Shown: positions 33,282 through 40,650 of the stretch, in pieces
Layout of the letters: the number at the start of each line of letters is the position of its first letter
Numbering within the stretch: the first letter of the stretch is position 1
Assembly (NCBI GenBank): GCA_018333605.1
Contig: JAGXSV010000052.1
Coordinates: forward strand, 1-54,691
Length of the DNA stretch: 54,691 nucleotides
Origin: Hydrogenophaga sp.
Lineage (GTDB): Bacteria; Pseudomonadota; Gammaproteobacteria; Burkholderiales; Burkholderiaceae_C
Reading direction: 5' to 3'
Position numbers and translations under genes: made by a program
Notes under the pieces: model-generated
The model's database searches: none
Told to the model about the DNA's origin: nothing
Seen by the model: the letters and a program-made list of their open reading frames with translations, nothing else

Positions 33282-34026
33282 GGCTCTGTCACGATAAGGC
33301 CTTGCTGGGACAATAGGCTGCGGCCCCACTGCATCTTCAATTGTCAAACTCCACGCTGGGGCGCGTGATCAACAGGCTTCACTCTCAGCTGGAGGTCATA
33401 TTGGTGTGCGTGCGCTGGTACGCAGCCTACCCCCTGAGCCTGCGATAGCTGGAAGAAATGATGGCCGAACGTGGGGTGAGTGTCGACCATGCCACTGTCC
33501 ACCGCTGGGCGCTGAAGATGCTGTCCGTACTCGCTGCGGTGTTTCGCCAGCGCAAGCGCCCAGTGGGAGGCTCCTGGCGGATGGATGAGACCTACGTCCT
33601 GGTAATCGGACAGAGGAAGCACCTATACCGTGCGGCGGACCGCCTGGGATTTCCTGCTGACCGCCCGCCGTGATGTGGCGGCAGCGCGCCGGTTCTTCGA
33701 ACGGGCCATCAGCCTGCATGATCTCTCCGAGAAGATCACGATAGATAAGAATGGGGCCAAAACGTCGGCAGTGCGAGGCCTGGTCGAGGACAGCTGGCTG
33801 CCTATAGAGTTGCGCCAGTCAAAGTACCTGAACAATATCGTGGAGCAGGACCACCGGGGCAATCAAACGCCGGGGCAGGCCCATGCTAGGGTTGAAAAGT
33901 TACCACACCGCGCGACGCCTGATCTCACGCATCGAGACCATGCACATGATCGCCAAGGGGCAAATGAGCAGCCCCAGCGGGCGAGCGGCGTCTCCTGCAC
34001 AGCAGTTCTACTCGTTGGCCTTCTGA
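33282..34026 (+). mobile_element. Remnant of an IS6-family insertion sequence
   Basis: A decayed IS6-type element: a transposase gene with several lesions (33365-34026). It is preceded by GGCTCTGT at 33282-33289, which resembles the outer end of IS6-family terminal repeats. No matching right-hand repeat was found before the truncated LysR gene. The element sits between the homogentisate and phthalate modules, and probably brought the two together through IS-mediated cointegrate formation long ago. Confidence 0.6.
33365..34026 (+). pseudogene. IS6-family transposase pseudogene
   Basis: Reading across three frames reconstructs a near-complete DDE transposase of the IS6 family: LEVILVCVRWYAAYPLSLR, LEEMMAERGVSVDHATVHRW, KRPVGGSWRMDETYV, DFLLTARRDVAAARRFF, EKITIDKNGAKTSAV, ELRQSKYLNNIVEQDHR and a C-terminus in GQMSSPSGRAASPAQQFYSL. 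Lesions are a TAG at 33446-33448, a frameshift with a small deletion near 33648 and another frameshift near 33860. It cannot make transposase. The GTG at 33365 is the first plausible start in frame. Confidence 0.8.
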
Positions 34027-34156
34027 TCGAGGGGCAATAAGGAGGCCAACTTTCGCCTCGCTCCCTAATCGCGACAAAACACCTTGCAAACCTTCCCTAA
34101 CTCACCCGACCATTTCAGAAAAAGGCAGCCTACGGGTAAAGAGATCGAAAATGAAA

Positions 34157-34465
34157 TCAAGACCTATGATCACTTGCCTGCAAACCCACTTGCAGCGCAA
34201 AATTCCGCTCAACCTCTGTGACGCCATCGACCAACCTATGAACCTGAGAGAAAAGCCTGCTTCCATGATTGGTCAGAAAAACCCCCCTCGCGCTACGCGT
34301 CATAAGCTCAGCCCCGATTCGAAGCTCCAATCTCTTAAGACGTCTGCTCAAAGCCGGTTGTGCAATCTCAAGGTACTCGGCCGCCTTGGAAAGGCTGCCA
34401 AGTTTTGCTGCCACAACAAAAACCCGAAGATCATCGAACACCAAAACAGTTTTCATTCCAGCCAT
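34157..34465 (-). pseudogene. Truncated LysR regulator (DNA-binding domain only)
   Basis: A 102-residue ORF holding just the LysR winged helix (LRVFVVAAKLGSLSKAAEYL, AQPALSRRLKRLE) and the start of the linker helix. The effector domain of about 200 residues is missing: the frame ends at 34157, close to the IS6 remnant. The DNA here is clearly AT-richer than the modules on both sides. It may be a dead relic of a regulator of the adjacent phthalate genes, or a small DNA-binding antagonist; relic is more likely. Confidence 0.7.
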
Positions 34466-34605
34466 ATCGATGGAAGCTCTTACGAAGAAGACGCGACTAC
34501 AATTAAATTAATTACCAAATGGTCTTTTTCAGTACTCAAAATCCGTCAATCACGAAAAGCCGCCAAACATGCCAATAGAAAATCAAAAATGGAACCACAA
34601 TAAAA

Positions 34606-35454
34606 TCACTCGACAGGTCTCTCTTGAAATCTCATTGAAAAATCAACGGCCTTAACATCCTTAATCAATGCTCCAACAGAAATCCGGTCCACGCCTGTTT
34701 CAGCATAATCACGCAAATTTTCATACGTGACCCCTCCTGAAACTTCAAGGCTGCAACGACCTCCGGCCACCTTCACCGCCGCCCTGATATCAGGCAGAGA
34801 CATGTTGTCCAACAACACCATCGTCACTCCTGCGGCCAGAGCCTCCTCCAATTGACGGATGGTCTCCACCTCGACCTGGATGAATGCGACAGGGGACTTT
34901 GTTTCCTGTGCGGCCTTGAAGGCAGCGGTCAGGCTTCCTGCTGCTGCAATATGGTTTTCCTTGATCAAGATCGCATCAAAGAGGCCCATCCTGTGGTTTT
35001 TTCCTCCGCCACAGCGCACGGCGTACTTTTCCGCGGCACGCAGACCAGGAATGGTTTTCCTCGTATCCAGAACGCACGCTGCAGTTCCCTCGACCGCCTT
35101 GACATAGGCCGCTGTCTTCGTCGCCACAGCGCTGAGTGTTTGCATCCAGTTGAGGCATGTGCGCTCAGCCGTCAGCAACTCGCGCGCCTTACCCTCGATT
35201 TCGACAATTTTCTGGCCAGGCTCACAGCGATCACCGTCGCTCAGGAACCACGTCGCCCGTGAATCTGGCGCAATCTGTCTCAAGACCTCGGTAACCCAAG
35301 GGCGCCCGCAGATCACAGCGGACTCTCGGCAAATGATGGTGGCTTGGGCGTGGCGATCTGCGGGCACCAAAGCGGCCGTCAGGTCACCCGTACCCACGTC
35401 TTCTCTCAGTGCGCGCTCGACATCTTCGCGAACTTGTTCTTCAAAGGTATTCAT
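34606..35454 (-). CDS. nadC: Quinolinate phosphoribosyltransferase (NadC)
   Basis: A 282-residue type II phosphoribosyltransferase converting quinolinate and PRPP to nicotinate mononucleotide and CO2 in NAD synthesis. Signatures are REDVGTGDLTAALVP near residue 18, ERTCLNWMQTLSAVAT near 97, DTRKTIPGLRAAEKYAVRCG near 129-148, RMGLFDAILIKENH near 155, and LLDNM/VSGGVT later. Length and motifs are normal. A nadC copy is known beside the phthalate genes of Burkholderia cepacia DBO1, where it relieves inhibition of NAD synthesis by phthalate, a quinolinate analogue. The same role fits here. It ends the minus-strand operon. Confidence 0.92.
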   Translation of the reverse strand: MNTFEEQVREDVERALREDVGTGDLTAALVPADRHAQATIICRESAVICGRPWVTEVLRQIAPDSRATWFLSDGDRCEPGQKIVEIEGKARELLTAERTCLNWMQTLSAVATKTAAYVKAVEGTAACVLDTRKTIPGLRAAEKYAVRCGGGKNHRMGLFDAILIKENHIAAAGSLTAAFKAAQETKSPVAFIQVEVETIRQLEEALAAGVTMVLLDNMSLPDIRAAVKVAGGRCSLEVSGGVTYENLRDYAETGVDRISVGALIKDVKAVDFSMRFQERPVE

Positions 35455-35475
35455 CAGAAAATAAATCCAGTTAAC

Positions 35476-35931
35476 TCAAACAGAATCGATGGGAAGCTCG
35501 GTGCTTTTGATGTTGCGCCGCAAGATGACGGGTTTTCCACCCAAGGTTCGCTTGCACATCCAATGCGCCAAGGCGGAGTCCAGGTAATCTGCGTGCCCTG
35601 GAAACCATGCAGCAAGCTCATTCCCCAATTGCCGACAAACGGCCACATTGCCGATGACCAACTGCTGCTTGACCTCATGAATGGACTTCAGGACGGCTGC
35701 ATGTTCGTTAATATGGCACTCACTGGCAGGAAAATCGCTTTCAAGCATCCAGCGATCTTCCTGTTCAAAGTGCGCCTGGCAGTGTTGAAGCAAAACCCCC
35801 AACACTCTATCCAAGTCAGAATCTGCGGCTTGCTGCAAAGCGGCCACAAATTCAACAAACTCTTGGTGTACTTGGTCCATCGGATTGAATCCGAGAAGAT
35901 AGCCATCACTCCAACTGATTGATGCATCCAT
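35476..35931 (-). CDS. Bacteriohemerythrin
   Basis: A 151-residue single-domain bacteriohemerythrin with the full set of di-iron ligands: H22, H54, E58, H73, H77, H113 and D118. It should bind O2 reversibly in the cytoplasm. In methanotrophs such a protein supplies O2 to a monooxygenase; in this operon it could do likewise for phthalate dioxygenase, or sense oxygen. The start at 35931 has GGAGAG upstream. Its stop lies 21 bp before nadC, and the permease gene ends 63 bp upstream, so it is the third gene of a four-gene operon. Confidence 0.85.
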   Translation of the reverse strand: MDASISWSDGYLLGFNPMDQVHQEFVEFVAALQQAADSDLDRVLGVLLQHCQAHFEQEDRWMLESDFPASECHINEHAAVLKSIHEVKQQLVIGNVAVCRQLGNELAAWFPGHADYLDSALAHWMCKRTLGGKPVILRRNIKSTELPIDSV

Positions 35932-35994
35932 TGAGCTCTCCTTTCGCCTGGTTTCTTCTTCAGCCTTACGTGGTACTGCCACACACATTGCGGC

Positions 35995-36744
35995 TTATTT
36001 CATCAGAAGCAGCAAAGACAGCGCCACCAACATACTCAGCAATAGATGCCGAAATACTTTGTCGCTCAGTCGATGACGGATCGTCCTACCGATTTGCAAA
36101 CCGACAAACATGGGGATCAACACAAGACAAGACAGTCCGACCTCCGAAAAACCGAACCGCCCATACAACAGCATGGCGCCATACATTGGTACTGCACCAA
36201 TCAGGTAGATGATGCTGATGGAACCAACAAACTCTTCCCGACGAAGCCTGAGAGCCAGGAGATAAGTGATCAGTATCGGACCGGTGAGGGAGGAAACGCC
36301 GGCCATCGCGCCGGCAATCACACCCACCAACGGCCCCATCCAGCGCTCCTTCTGACGATCGATGTTGAATGATGTCCCGAGCAGCATCATTCCCACCGCC
36401 GCCATCACGACCAGCGCCAGCAACATGTTGAACCCCTGCACAGAGAGGTTCCTGGTGAAGTGGATCGCAGCAATCGTCGCGACAAACTGACCAACCAGCA
36501 ACCCACCGAAGCGCTGAAATCCCTCACGCAATTTCTGTCCCTCTATGGCCTGCCATAGGTTGGAGAGCAGAACCGGCATGACGAGCAGCCCCATCGCTTT
36601 GGGCGCTGGCAGAAGAAGCGACAGCAAGGGAACCACGACGAGCGGCAATCCCACCCCAAGGGTTCCCTTGACCACGCCCCCGAGCACCACGGCGCCAAAG
36701 CAAGCGATCCAAAGTGCCTGCGAGGGCATGGCATCGTGAAACAT
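35995..36744 (-). CDS. TauE/SafE-family membrane permease
   Basis: A 249-residue membrane protein with about eight helices in two halves, matching the TauE/SafE (DUF81) family of organic- and sulfur-anion permeases. VVLGGVVKGTLGVGLPLVVV begins the first half, and GVIAGAMAGVSSLTGPILI the second. Substrate and direction are unknown. Its ATG at 36744 overlaps the stop of the receptor gene by one base (TGATG); a GTG one codon earlier is also possible. Coupling to a TTT receptor and a phthalate operon suggests transport of an aromatic acid. Confidence 0.82.
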   Translation of the reverse strand: MFHDAMPSQALWIACFGAVVLGGVVKGTLGVGLPLVVVPLLSLLLPAPKAMGLLVMPVLLSNLWQAIEGQKLREGFQRFGGLLVGQFVATIAAIHFTRNLSVQGFNMLLALVVMAAVGMMLLGTSFNIDRQKERWMGPLVGVIAGAMAGVSSLTGPILITYLLALRLRREEFVGSISIIYLIGAVPMYGAMLLYGRFGFSEVGLSCLVLIPMFVGLQIGRTIRHRLSDKVFRHLLLSMLVALSLLLLMK

Positions 36745-37715
36745 CACTCGGCTTTGAGTTCCGCGTGTTTGCCCGCCTTTGCCATGGCTTGGTTCTCCTG
36801 CTCAATGACTTTGCGGTAGGCGTCGCCACTGGCACCGACGGGCTCGATACCGGCGGTCTGGAACTTCTCGACGACGTCCGGCAATTTCACGATCTGAGCG
36901 ATTTCATCGGAGATCCTCTTGGAAATCTCTGACGGCATGCCGGTGCGGGCAAGCACCCCTACGCTGACCGAAAAGTCAAAGCCCGGGACCGTTTCAGCGA
37001 TCGATGGCACATCGGGCACGGATGCTGAGCGTTTGGCCGCGTTGCTGGCCAGCAAAACAACTTGACCGCTTTTCACAAAACCCTGCATGGACGGCAACGC
37101 GGCAAACAAGACGTCCACCTGCCCACCGACCAATGCCGGCACAGACTGACTCGAACCGCGGAAGGGGACGTGAACCAGAGACAAACCGAGATCCGCCTTC
37201 ATAGCTTCCATCGTGAGGTGGTGCGTGCTTCCGATCCCCGACGACCCATAGGTGAAGGCACCAGGCTCCTTTTTGGCGCGCGCGACGAACTCCTGGAAAG
37301 TCTTGACGCCGGACTTGGGGTGCGCCACCAGGAACAAGGGCGAGCGTGCAATCAGCGATACGGCCTGAAGGTCCTGTCCGACCGCGTACTTGGCGGCCTT
37401 GTTGATCTGCGGTGTGATCGAAAGCATGGAGCCATCGGAAACGATGAAGCTGTAACCATCGGCAGGCAACGCGGTCAGGGTCTGAACCGAGACGATACCG
37501 TTGCCCCCCGGCTTGTTCTCGACCACGAAGCCCTGCTTCATGCGCTCGGAAAGCTTTTGGGCAATGACACGCGCCACCGTGTCTGGCAGGCCGCCCGGTG
37601 CATAAGGCACGATGAACTTGACAGGACGGTTGGGGTAGTCGCCAGCCTGTGCCAGCACGGCACCAGATGCAAGGAGCGCGCTCATGGCAAGTGCTGCAAG
37701 GATTCGTCGTTTCAT
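36744..37715 (-). CDS. TTT-family periplasmic receptor (phthalate-binding candidate)
   Basis: A 323-residue TctC/Bug-type receptor. The signal peptide is MKRRILAALAMSALLASGAV with cleavage near VLAQA. Family motifs are YPNRPVKFIVPYAPGGLPDT, FVVENKPGGNGIVS and GSSGIGSTHHLTMEAM. First gene of the minus-strand operon receptor-permease-hemerythrin-nadC. It diverges from the phthalate dioxygenase reductase gene, sharing the palindrome at 37809-37824. Binding of o-phthalate is inferred from context. Start at 37715 with GGAGAC upstream; longer frames read into the promoter region. Confidence 0.85.
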   Translation of the reverse strand: MKRRILAALAMSALLASGAVLAQAGDYPNRPVKFIVPYAPGGLPDTVARVIAQKLSERMKQGFVVENKPGGNGIVSVQTLTALPADGYSFIVSDGSMLSITPQINKAAKYAVGQDLQAVSLIARSPLFLVAHPKSGVKTFQEFVARAKKEPGAFTYGSSGIGSTHHLTMEAMKADLGLSLVHVPFRGSSQSVPALVGGQVDVLFAALPSMQGFVKSGQVVLLASNAAKRSASVPDVPSIAETVPGFDFSVSVGVLARTGMPSEISKRISDEIAQIVKLPDVVEKFQTAGIEPVGASGDAYRKVIEQENQAMAKAGKHAELKAE

Positions 37716-37800
37716 GGTTTGTCTCCGTAAGTGAGGTTGATGAGATGAAGAAAGCAGAACAGCATCTGTGCACCCCTTTTTAGGGGAGATGCGCGACTGC

Positions 37801-37828
37801 TTGTTTTTTCTTAGAAATCTAAGATAAT
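37801..37828 (+). promoter_or_regulatory. pht2 promoter with embedded palindrome (MarR operator candidate)
   Basis: TTGTTT (37801-37806), 16-bp spacer, GATAAT (37823-37828). The spacer is filled by TCTTAGA-AA-TCTAAGA (37809-37824), a perfect 7-bp inverted repeat. Its 14-bp core CTTAGAAATCTAAG matches 12 of 14 bases with the site before pht3 at 43023-43036. A repressor bound here would block RNA polymerase. MarR dimers typically bind sites of this size; the MarR gene at 40088 is the obvious candidate. Confidence 0.6.
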
Positions 37829-37902
37829 TGATTTTTCCCACTTGCTTGATCTTTGTCAAGAGTAGGTACCCATCAACTTCGCTGCGTAGAAACACTTACA
37901 CC

Positions 37903-38865
37903 ATGACTGCAAACGAGACAATGCACCCCCTCCTCATCACTCGAAAGGAGGTCATCGCCAAGGACGTCTTTCTCTTCGAGTTGAAGTCTCCGGACGCGTC
38001 ACCGCTGCCCAGCTTCACGGCCGGGGCTCACATCGCGGTCCAGGTGCCCAATGGCTCTATGCGCCACTACTCGCTGTGCAGCGACCCTGGCCGAACAGAC
38101 CTTTATCAACTCGCGGTCAAACGCGAAGATGACGGCAGGGGGGGCTCCAAGAGCTTGATCGACGAGGCGAACGTCGGCGACACGCTTCTGACCGGCACCC
38201 CCAGCAATCTGTTCGAGCTCAGCGAAAAGGCCAAGAGCTTCATCCTCGTGGCGGGTGGCATCGGCATCACACCCATGCGAGCGATGATTCACACCCTCGA
38301 AGCAGAAGGCATGAGGAGCTTCAAGCTCTACTACCTTGCACGCACGCCAGAATCGGCCGCCTTCCTGGACGAACTGAGTGCCCCCGAACTGAAGGGGAAG
38401 GTCGCCATCCACCACACTTACGGCGACCCGTCAAAAACCTTCGATCTCTGGTCTGTCTTCGAGAAACCTGTCGCTGGCACGCATGTCTATTGCTGCGGCT
38501 CCAAGCGACTGATGGATGAAGTCAAGGATATGACGGGTCATTGGGCCAGCAATGCCGTGCACTTCGAGAGCTTCGGAGCTGATACGAAACCGCACCCCGA
38601 CGACAAGCGCTTCGAAGTCGAATTAGCCAGAACGGGCATGAAGGTCGTCGTGCCTGCCAACCGAAGCATCCTGGATACCCTGCGCGAGCATTCCATTCGA
38701 GTGCCCAGTTCTTGTGAGAGTGGAACGTGCGGCTCTTGCAAGGTGCGGCTGCTCAAAGGCGAAGCTGACCATCGGGACCTGGCCCTTCTCCCTGAGGAGC
38801 AGGAGGACCACATCATGGTGTGCGTCTCCAGAGCGAAGTCGGACACCTTGGTGCTTGACCTGTGA
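37903..38865 (+). CDS. pht2: Phthalate dioxygenase reductase
   Basis: A 320-residue FMN/NAD/2Fe-2S reductase for the phthalate dioxygenase at 41650. The flavin domain has MRHYSLCSDPGRTDLY near residues 51-66. The NAD domain has FILVAGGIGITPMRAM near 113-128 and YCCGSKRLMDEV near 197. The C-terminal ferredoxin domain has CESGTCGSCKVRLL and a distal Cys in IMVCVSRA. Same domain order as the reductase at 17884. It starts the plus-strand operon reductase-dehydrogenase-MarR and overlaps the dehydrogenase by 4 bases (GTGA). An alternative ATG lies six codons downstream. Also named ophA1 in other species. Confidence 0.88.
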   Translation: MTANETMHPLLITRKEVIAKDVFLFELKSPDASPLPSFTAGAHIAVQVPNGSMRHYSLCSDPGRTDLYQLAVKREDDGRGGSKSLIDEANVGDTLLTGTPSNLFELSEKAKSFILVAGGIGITPMRAMIHTLEAEGMRSFKLYYLARTPESAAFLDELSAPELKGKVAIHHTYGDPSKTFDLWSVFEKPVAGTHVYCCGSKRLMDEVKDMTGHWASNAVHFESFGADTKPHPDDKRFEVELARTGMKVVVPANRSILDTLREHSIRVPSSCESGTCGSCKVRLLKGEADHRDLALLPEEQEDHIMVCVSRAKSDTLVLDL

Positions 38866-40079
38866 GCCCCTCAGTGAATCCCCACAAGCAGCCCATCAGG
38901 CTCGGTGTCCTGGGTCTTGGCCGCGCATTCACCCTGATGATTCCGACGCTCAGCAAGGATCCGCGCGTCGCGCTGGCCGCCTGCTTCGATCCGAATGCTG
39001 GTGCCACCGCAGCCTTTGCCAAAGCGTTCGGCGGGGTGGCGCACACATCGGCCGAAGCGCTTTGCGCCGATCCGAACGTTGAATGGATCTACGTCGCCAC
39101 ACCGCATCAGCTGCATGAGGAGCATGTGCGACTCGCGGCGAACCAAGGCAAGCACGTCCTGGTTGAGAAACCCATGGCTTTGTCGCTTGCAGCATGCGCC
39201 CGCATGCAGGCCGCTTGCGAACAGGCGGGCACGCAGATGATTGTTGGCCACAGCCACAGCTTCAACGCGCCCGTATCGCATGCCAGGGCACTCATCGAGT
39301 CAGGTAAATGGGGCCGTGTCTGCATGATTCACGCCATGAACTTCACGGATTTTCTCTACCGTCCCAGGCGTCCGGAAGAATTGGATACAGCGAAGGGCGG
39401 AGGCGTCGTCTTCAGTCAGGCCGCGCACCAAGTCGATATTGTCCGGCTGCTGGCGGGCGGTGACGTCAGTTCCGTTTATGCGAGAACCGGATCATGGGAC
39501 CCAACACGGCCCACCGAAGGTGCGTACACCGCGATACTGAACTTCCGCTCAGGCGCGTTTGCCAACGTGACCTACAACGGCTACGGCTTCTTTGACAGTG
39601 ACCCGTGGATGGCGGGCATCGGGGAAATGGGCGGGCCCAAAGACGTCAACACCCATCGGCTAACCAGGGAAAAGCACCTGGCGACGAAGGACGAGGCGGC
39701 CGAGGCCCGCCGGAAGGCGAATCGGAATTTTGGTGGTCAGGACTATGTGCCGGACGTTCGGCCATCGCCCGCCGCCTTTCAACACTTCGGCCCGGTCATC
39801 GTCAGCTGCGAGCATGCCGATCTGCGTTTGACTCCTTACGGCGTGGAGATTCACGACACCCATGGCGTGTGCCTGGAGGCCCCGCAGCGCGGACCCGTGC
39901 CTCGCTTTGAGGTTGTGGACGAGTTGTGGTCGGTGGCCCGAGATGGGACCCCTCCAGTCCACTCAGGGGCGTGGTCCGCAGCGACGATGGAGGTCTGTCT
40001 GGCGATTCTCGAATCGGGCAAGAAAAGAGAAGCTATCATTCTGGAGCATCAAGTCCCAGTCCCGCCGCTTCGGCTTTGA
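38862..40079 (+). CDS. pht4: cis-4,5-Dihydrodiol phthalate dehydrogenase (Gfo/Idh/MocA family)
   Basis: A 405-residue NAD-dependent dehydrogenase of the Gfo/Idh/MocA family. IRLGVLGLGRAFTLMIPTL is the nucleotide fold, VLVEKPMALSL carries the conserved EKP lysine, and GGGVVFSQAAHQVDIVRLL is the catalytic helix. Unlike most dihydrodiol dehydrogenases, the phthalate 4,5-diol enzyme (Pht4/OphB) belongs to this family, so the operon context makes the call specific. It makes 4,5-dihydroxyphthalate. The GTG at 38862 overlaps the reductase stop; a GTG at 38874 is an alternative. Confidence 0.87.
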   Translation: MSPSVNPHKQPIRLGVLGLGRAFTLMIPTLSKDPRVALAACFDPNAGATAAFAKAFGGVAHTSAEALCADPNVEWIYVATPHQLHEEHVRLAANQGKHVLVEKPMALSLAACARMQAACEQAGTQMIVGHSHSFNAPVSHARALIESGKWGRVCMIHAMNFTDFLYRPRRPEELDTAKGGGVVFSQAAHQVDIVRLLAGGDVSSVYARTGSWDPTRPTEGAYTAILNFRSGAFANVTYNGYGFFDSDPWMAGIGEMGGPKDVNTHRLTREKHLATKDEAAEARRKANRNFGGQDYVPDVRPSPAAFQHFGPVIVSCEHADLRLTPYGVEIHDTHGVCLEAPQRGPVPRFEVVDELWSVARDGTPPVHSGAWSAATMEVCLAILESGKKREAIILEHQVPVPPLRL

Positions 40080-40087
40080 CGCCTCCA

Positions 40088-40600
40088 ATGAGCGAAAAAT
40101 CCATAGACACCCGGAACCTGCTTAGCCACTGGCGAGAATCCGTCCCCAATGATCGCCTTGCCCATTTGGTGCGAGACGTCGCACGTGCGCAGATGCGTGC
40201 GCTCCAGTACCGGCTGACGCCGTTTGGCGTGTCGTTTGGTCACTGGTCGTTTCTCCGAATTTTGTGGAGTCGTGACGGACTGACCCAAAAGGAACTGAGT
40301 GATCTGGCTGGCGTGATGGAACCCACGACGTTCACTGCGGTCAAGGCCATGGAGAAGATGGGCTTCATCGAGCGCAGGCATTTGCCTGGCAACAAGAAGA
40401 ACATGCATGTGTACCTGACGGAGTCGGGCCGCTCATTGGAAAGGGTACTTGTTCCTTTGGCCGAGGAAGTCAACCACATCAGCGCGAAGGGGCTTCCGGA
40501 CCGCACGATTTCAGTTGTTAGAAATGCACTCGTCCAGATGATCGAGAATCTTGCCCAAGAAGAAGCCCGCGTCGATGCGAGCATCAACGCGGGCTGTTAG
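40088..40600 (+). CDS. MarR-family regulator of phthalate genes
   Basis: A 170-residue MarR regulator. The winged helix spans about residues 60-120 (GLTQKELSDLAGVMEPTTFT, AVKAMEKMGFIERRHLPGNK, then the wing KKNMHVYLTESG). Helices at both ends form the dimer. It lies 8 bp after the dehydrogenase gene and is co-transcribed, so it would be autoregulated. MarR regulators usually repress until an aromatic ligand binds. The near-identical palindromes at 37810-37823 and 43023-43036 are its likely sites. Ligand phthalate or an intermediate is inference. Confidence 0.82.
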   Translation: MSEKSIDTRNLLSHWRESVPNDRLAHLVRDVARAQMRALQYRLTPFGVSFGHWSFLRILWSRDGLTQKELSDLAGVMEPTTFTAVKAMEKMGFIERRHLPGNKKNMHVYLTESGRSLERVLVPLAEEVNHISAKGLPDRTISVVRNALVQMIENLAQEEARVDASINAGC

Positions 40601-40616
40601 TGGCGCCTTCCAAACC

Positions 40617-40643
40617 GATCTCCGGTAGTTTCTGCCGGAGATC
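40617..40643. terminator. Bidirectional terminator-like hairpin
   Basis: Perfect 9-bp stem GATCTCCGG/CCGGAGATC (40617-40625 with 40635-40643) with a 9-base loop, in the 50-bp gap between the convergent MarR gene and decarboxylase gene. The position suits termination from both sides. Confidence 0.65.
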
Positions 40644-40650
40644 AGCAACC

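Noticed and set aside
34157-34465. Functional LysR regulator
   Set aside because: The effector domain is missing and the frame ends near the IS6 remnant.
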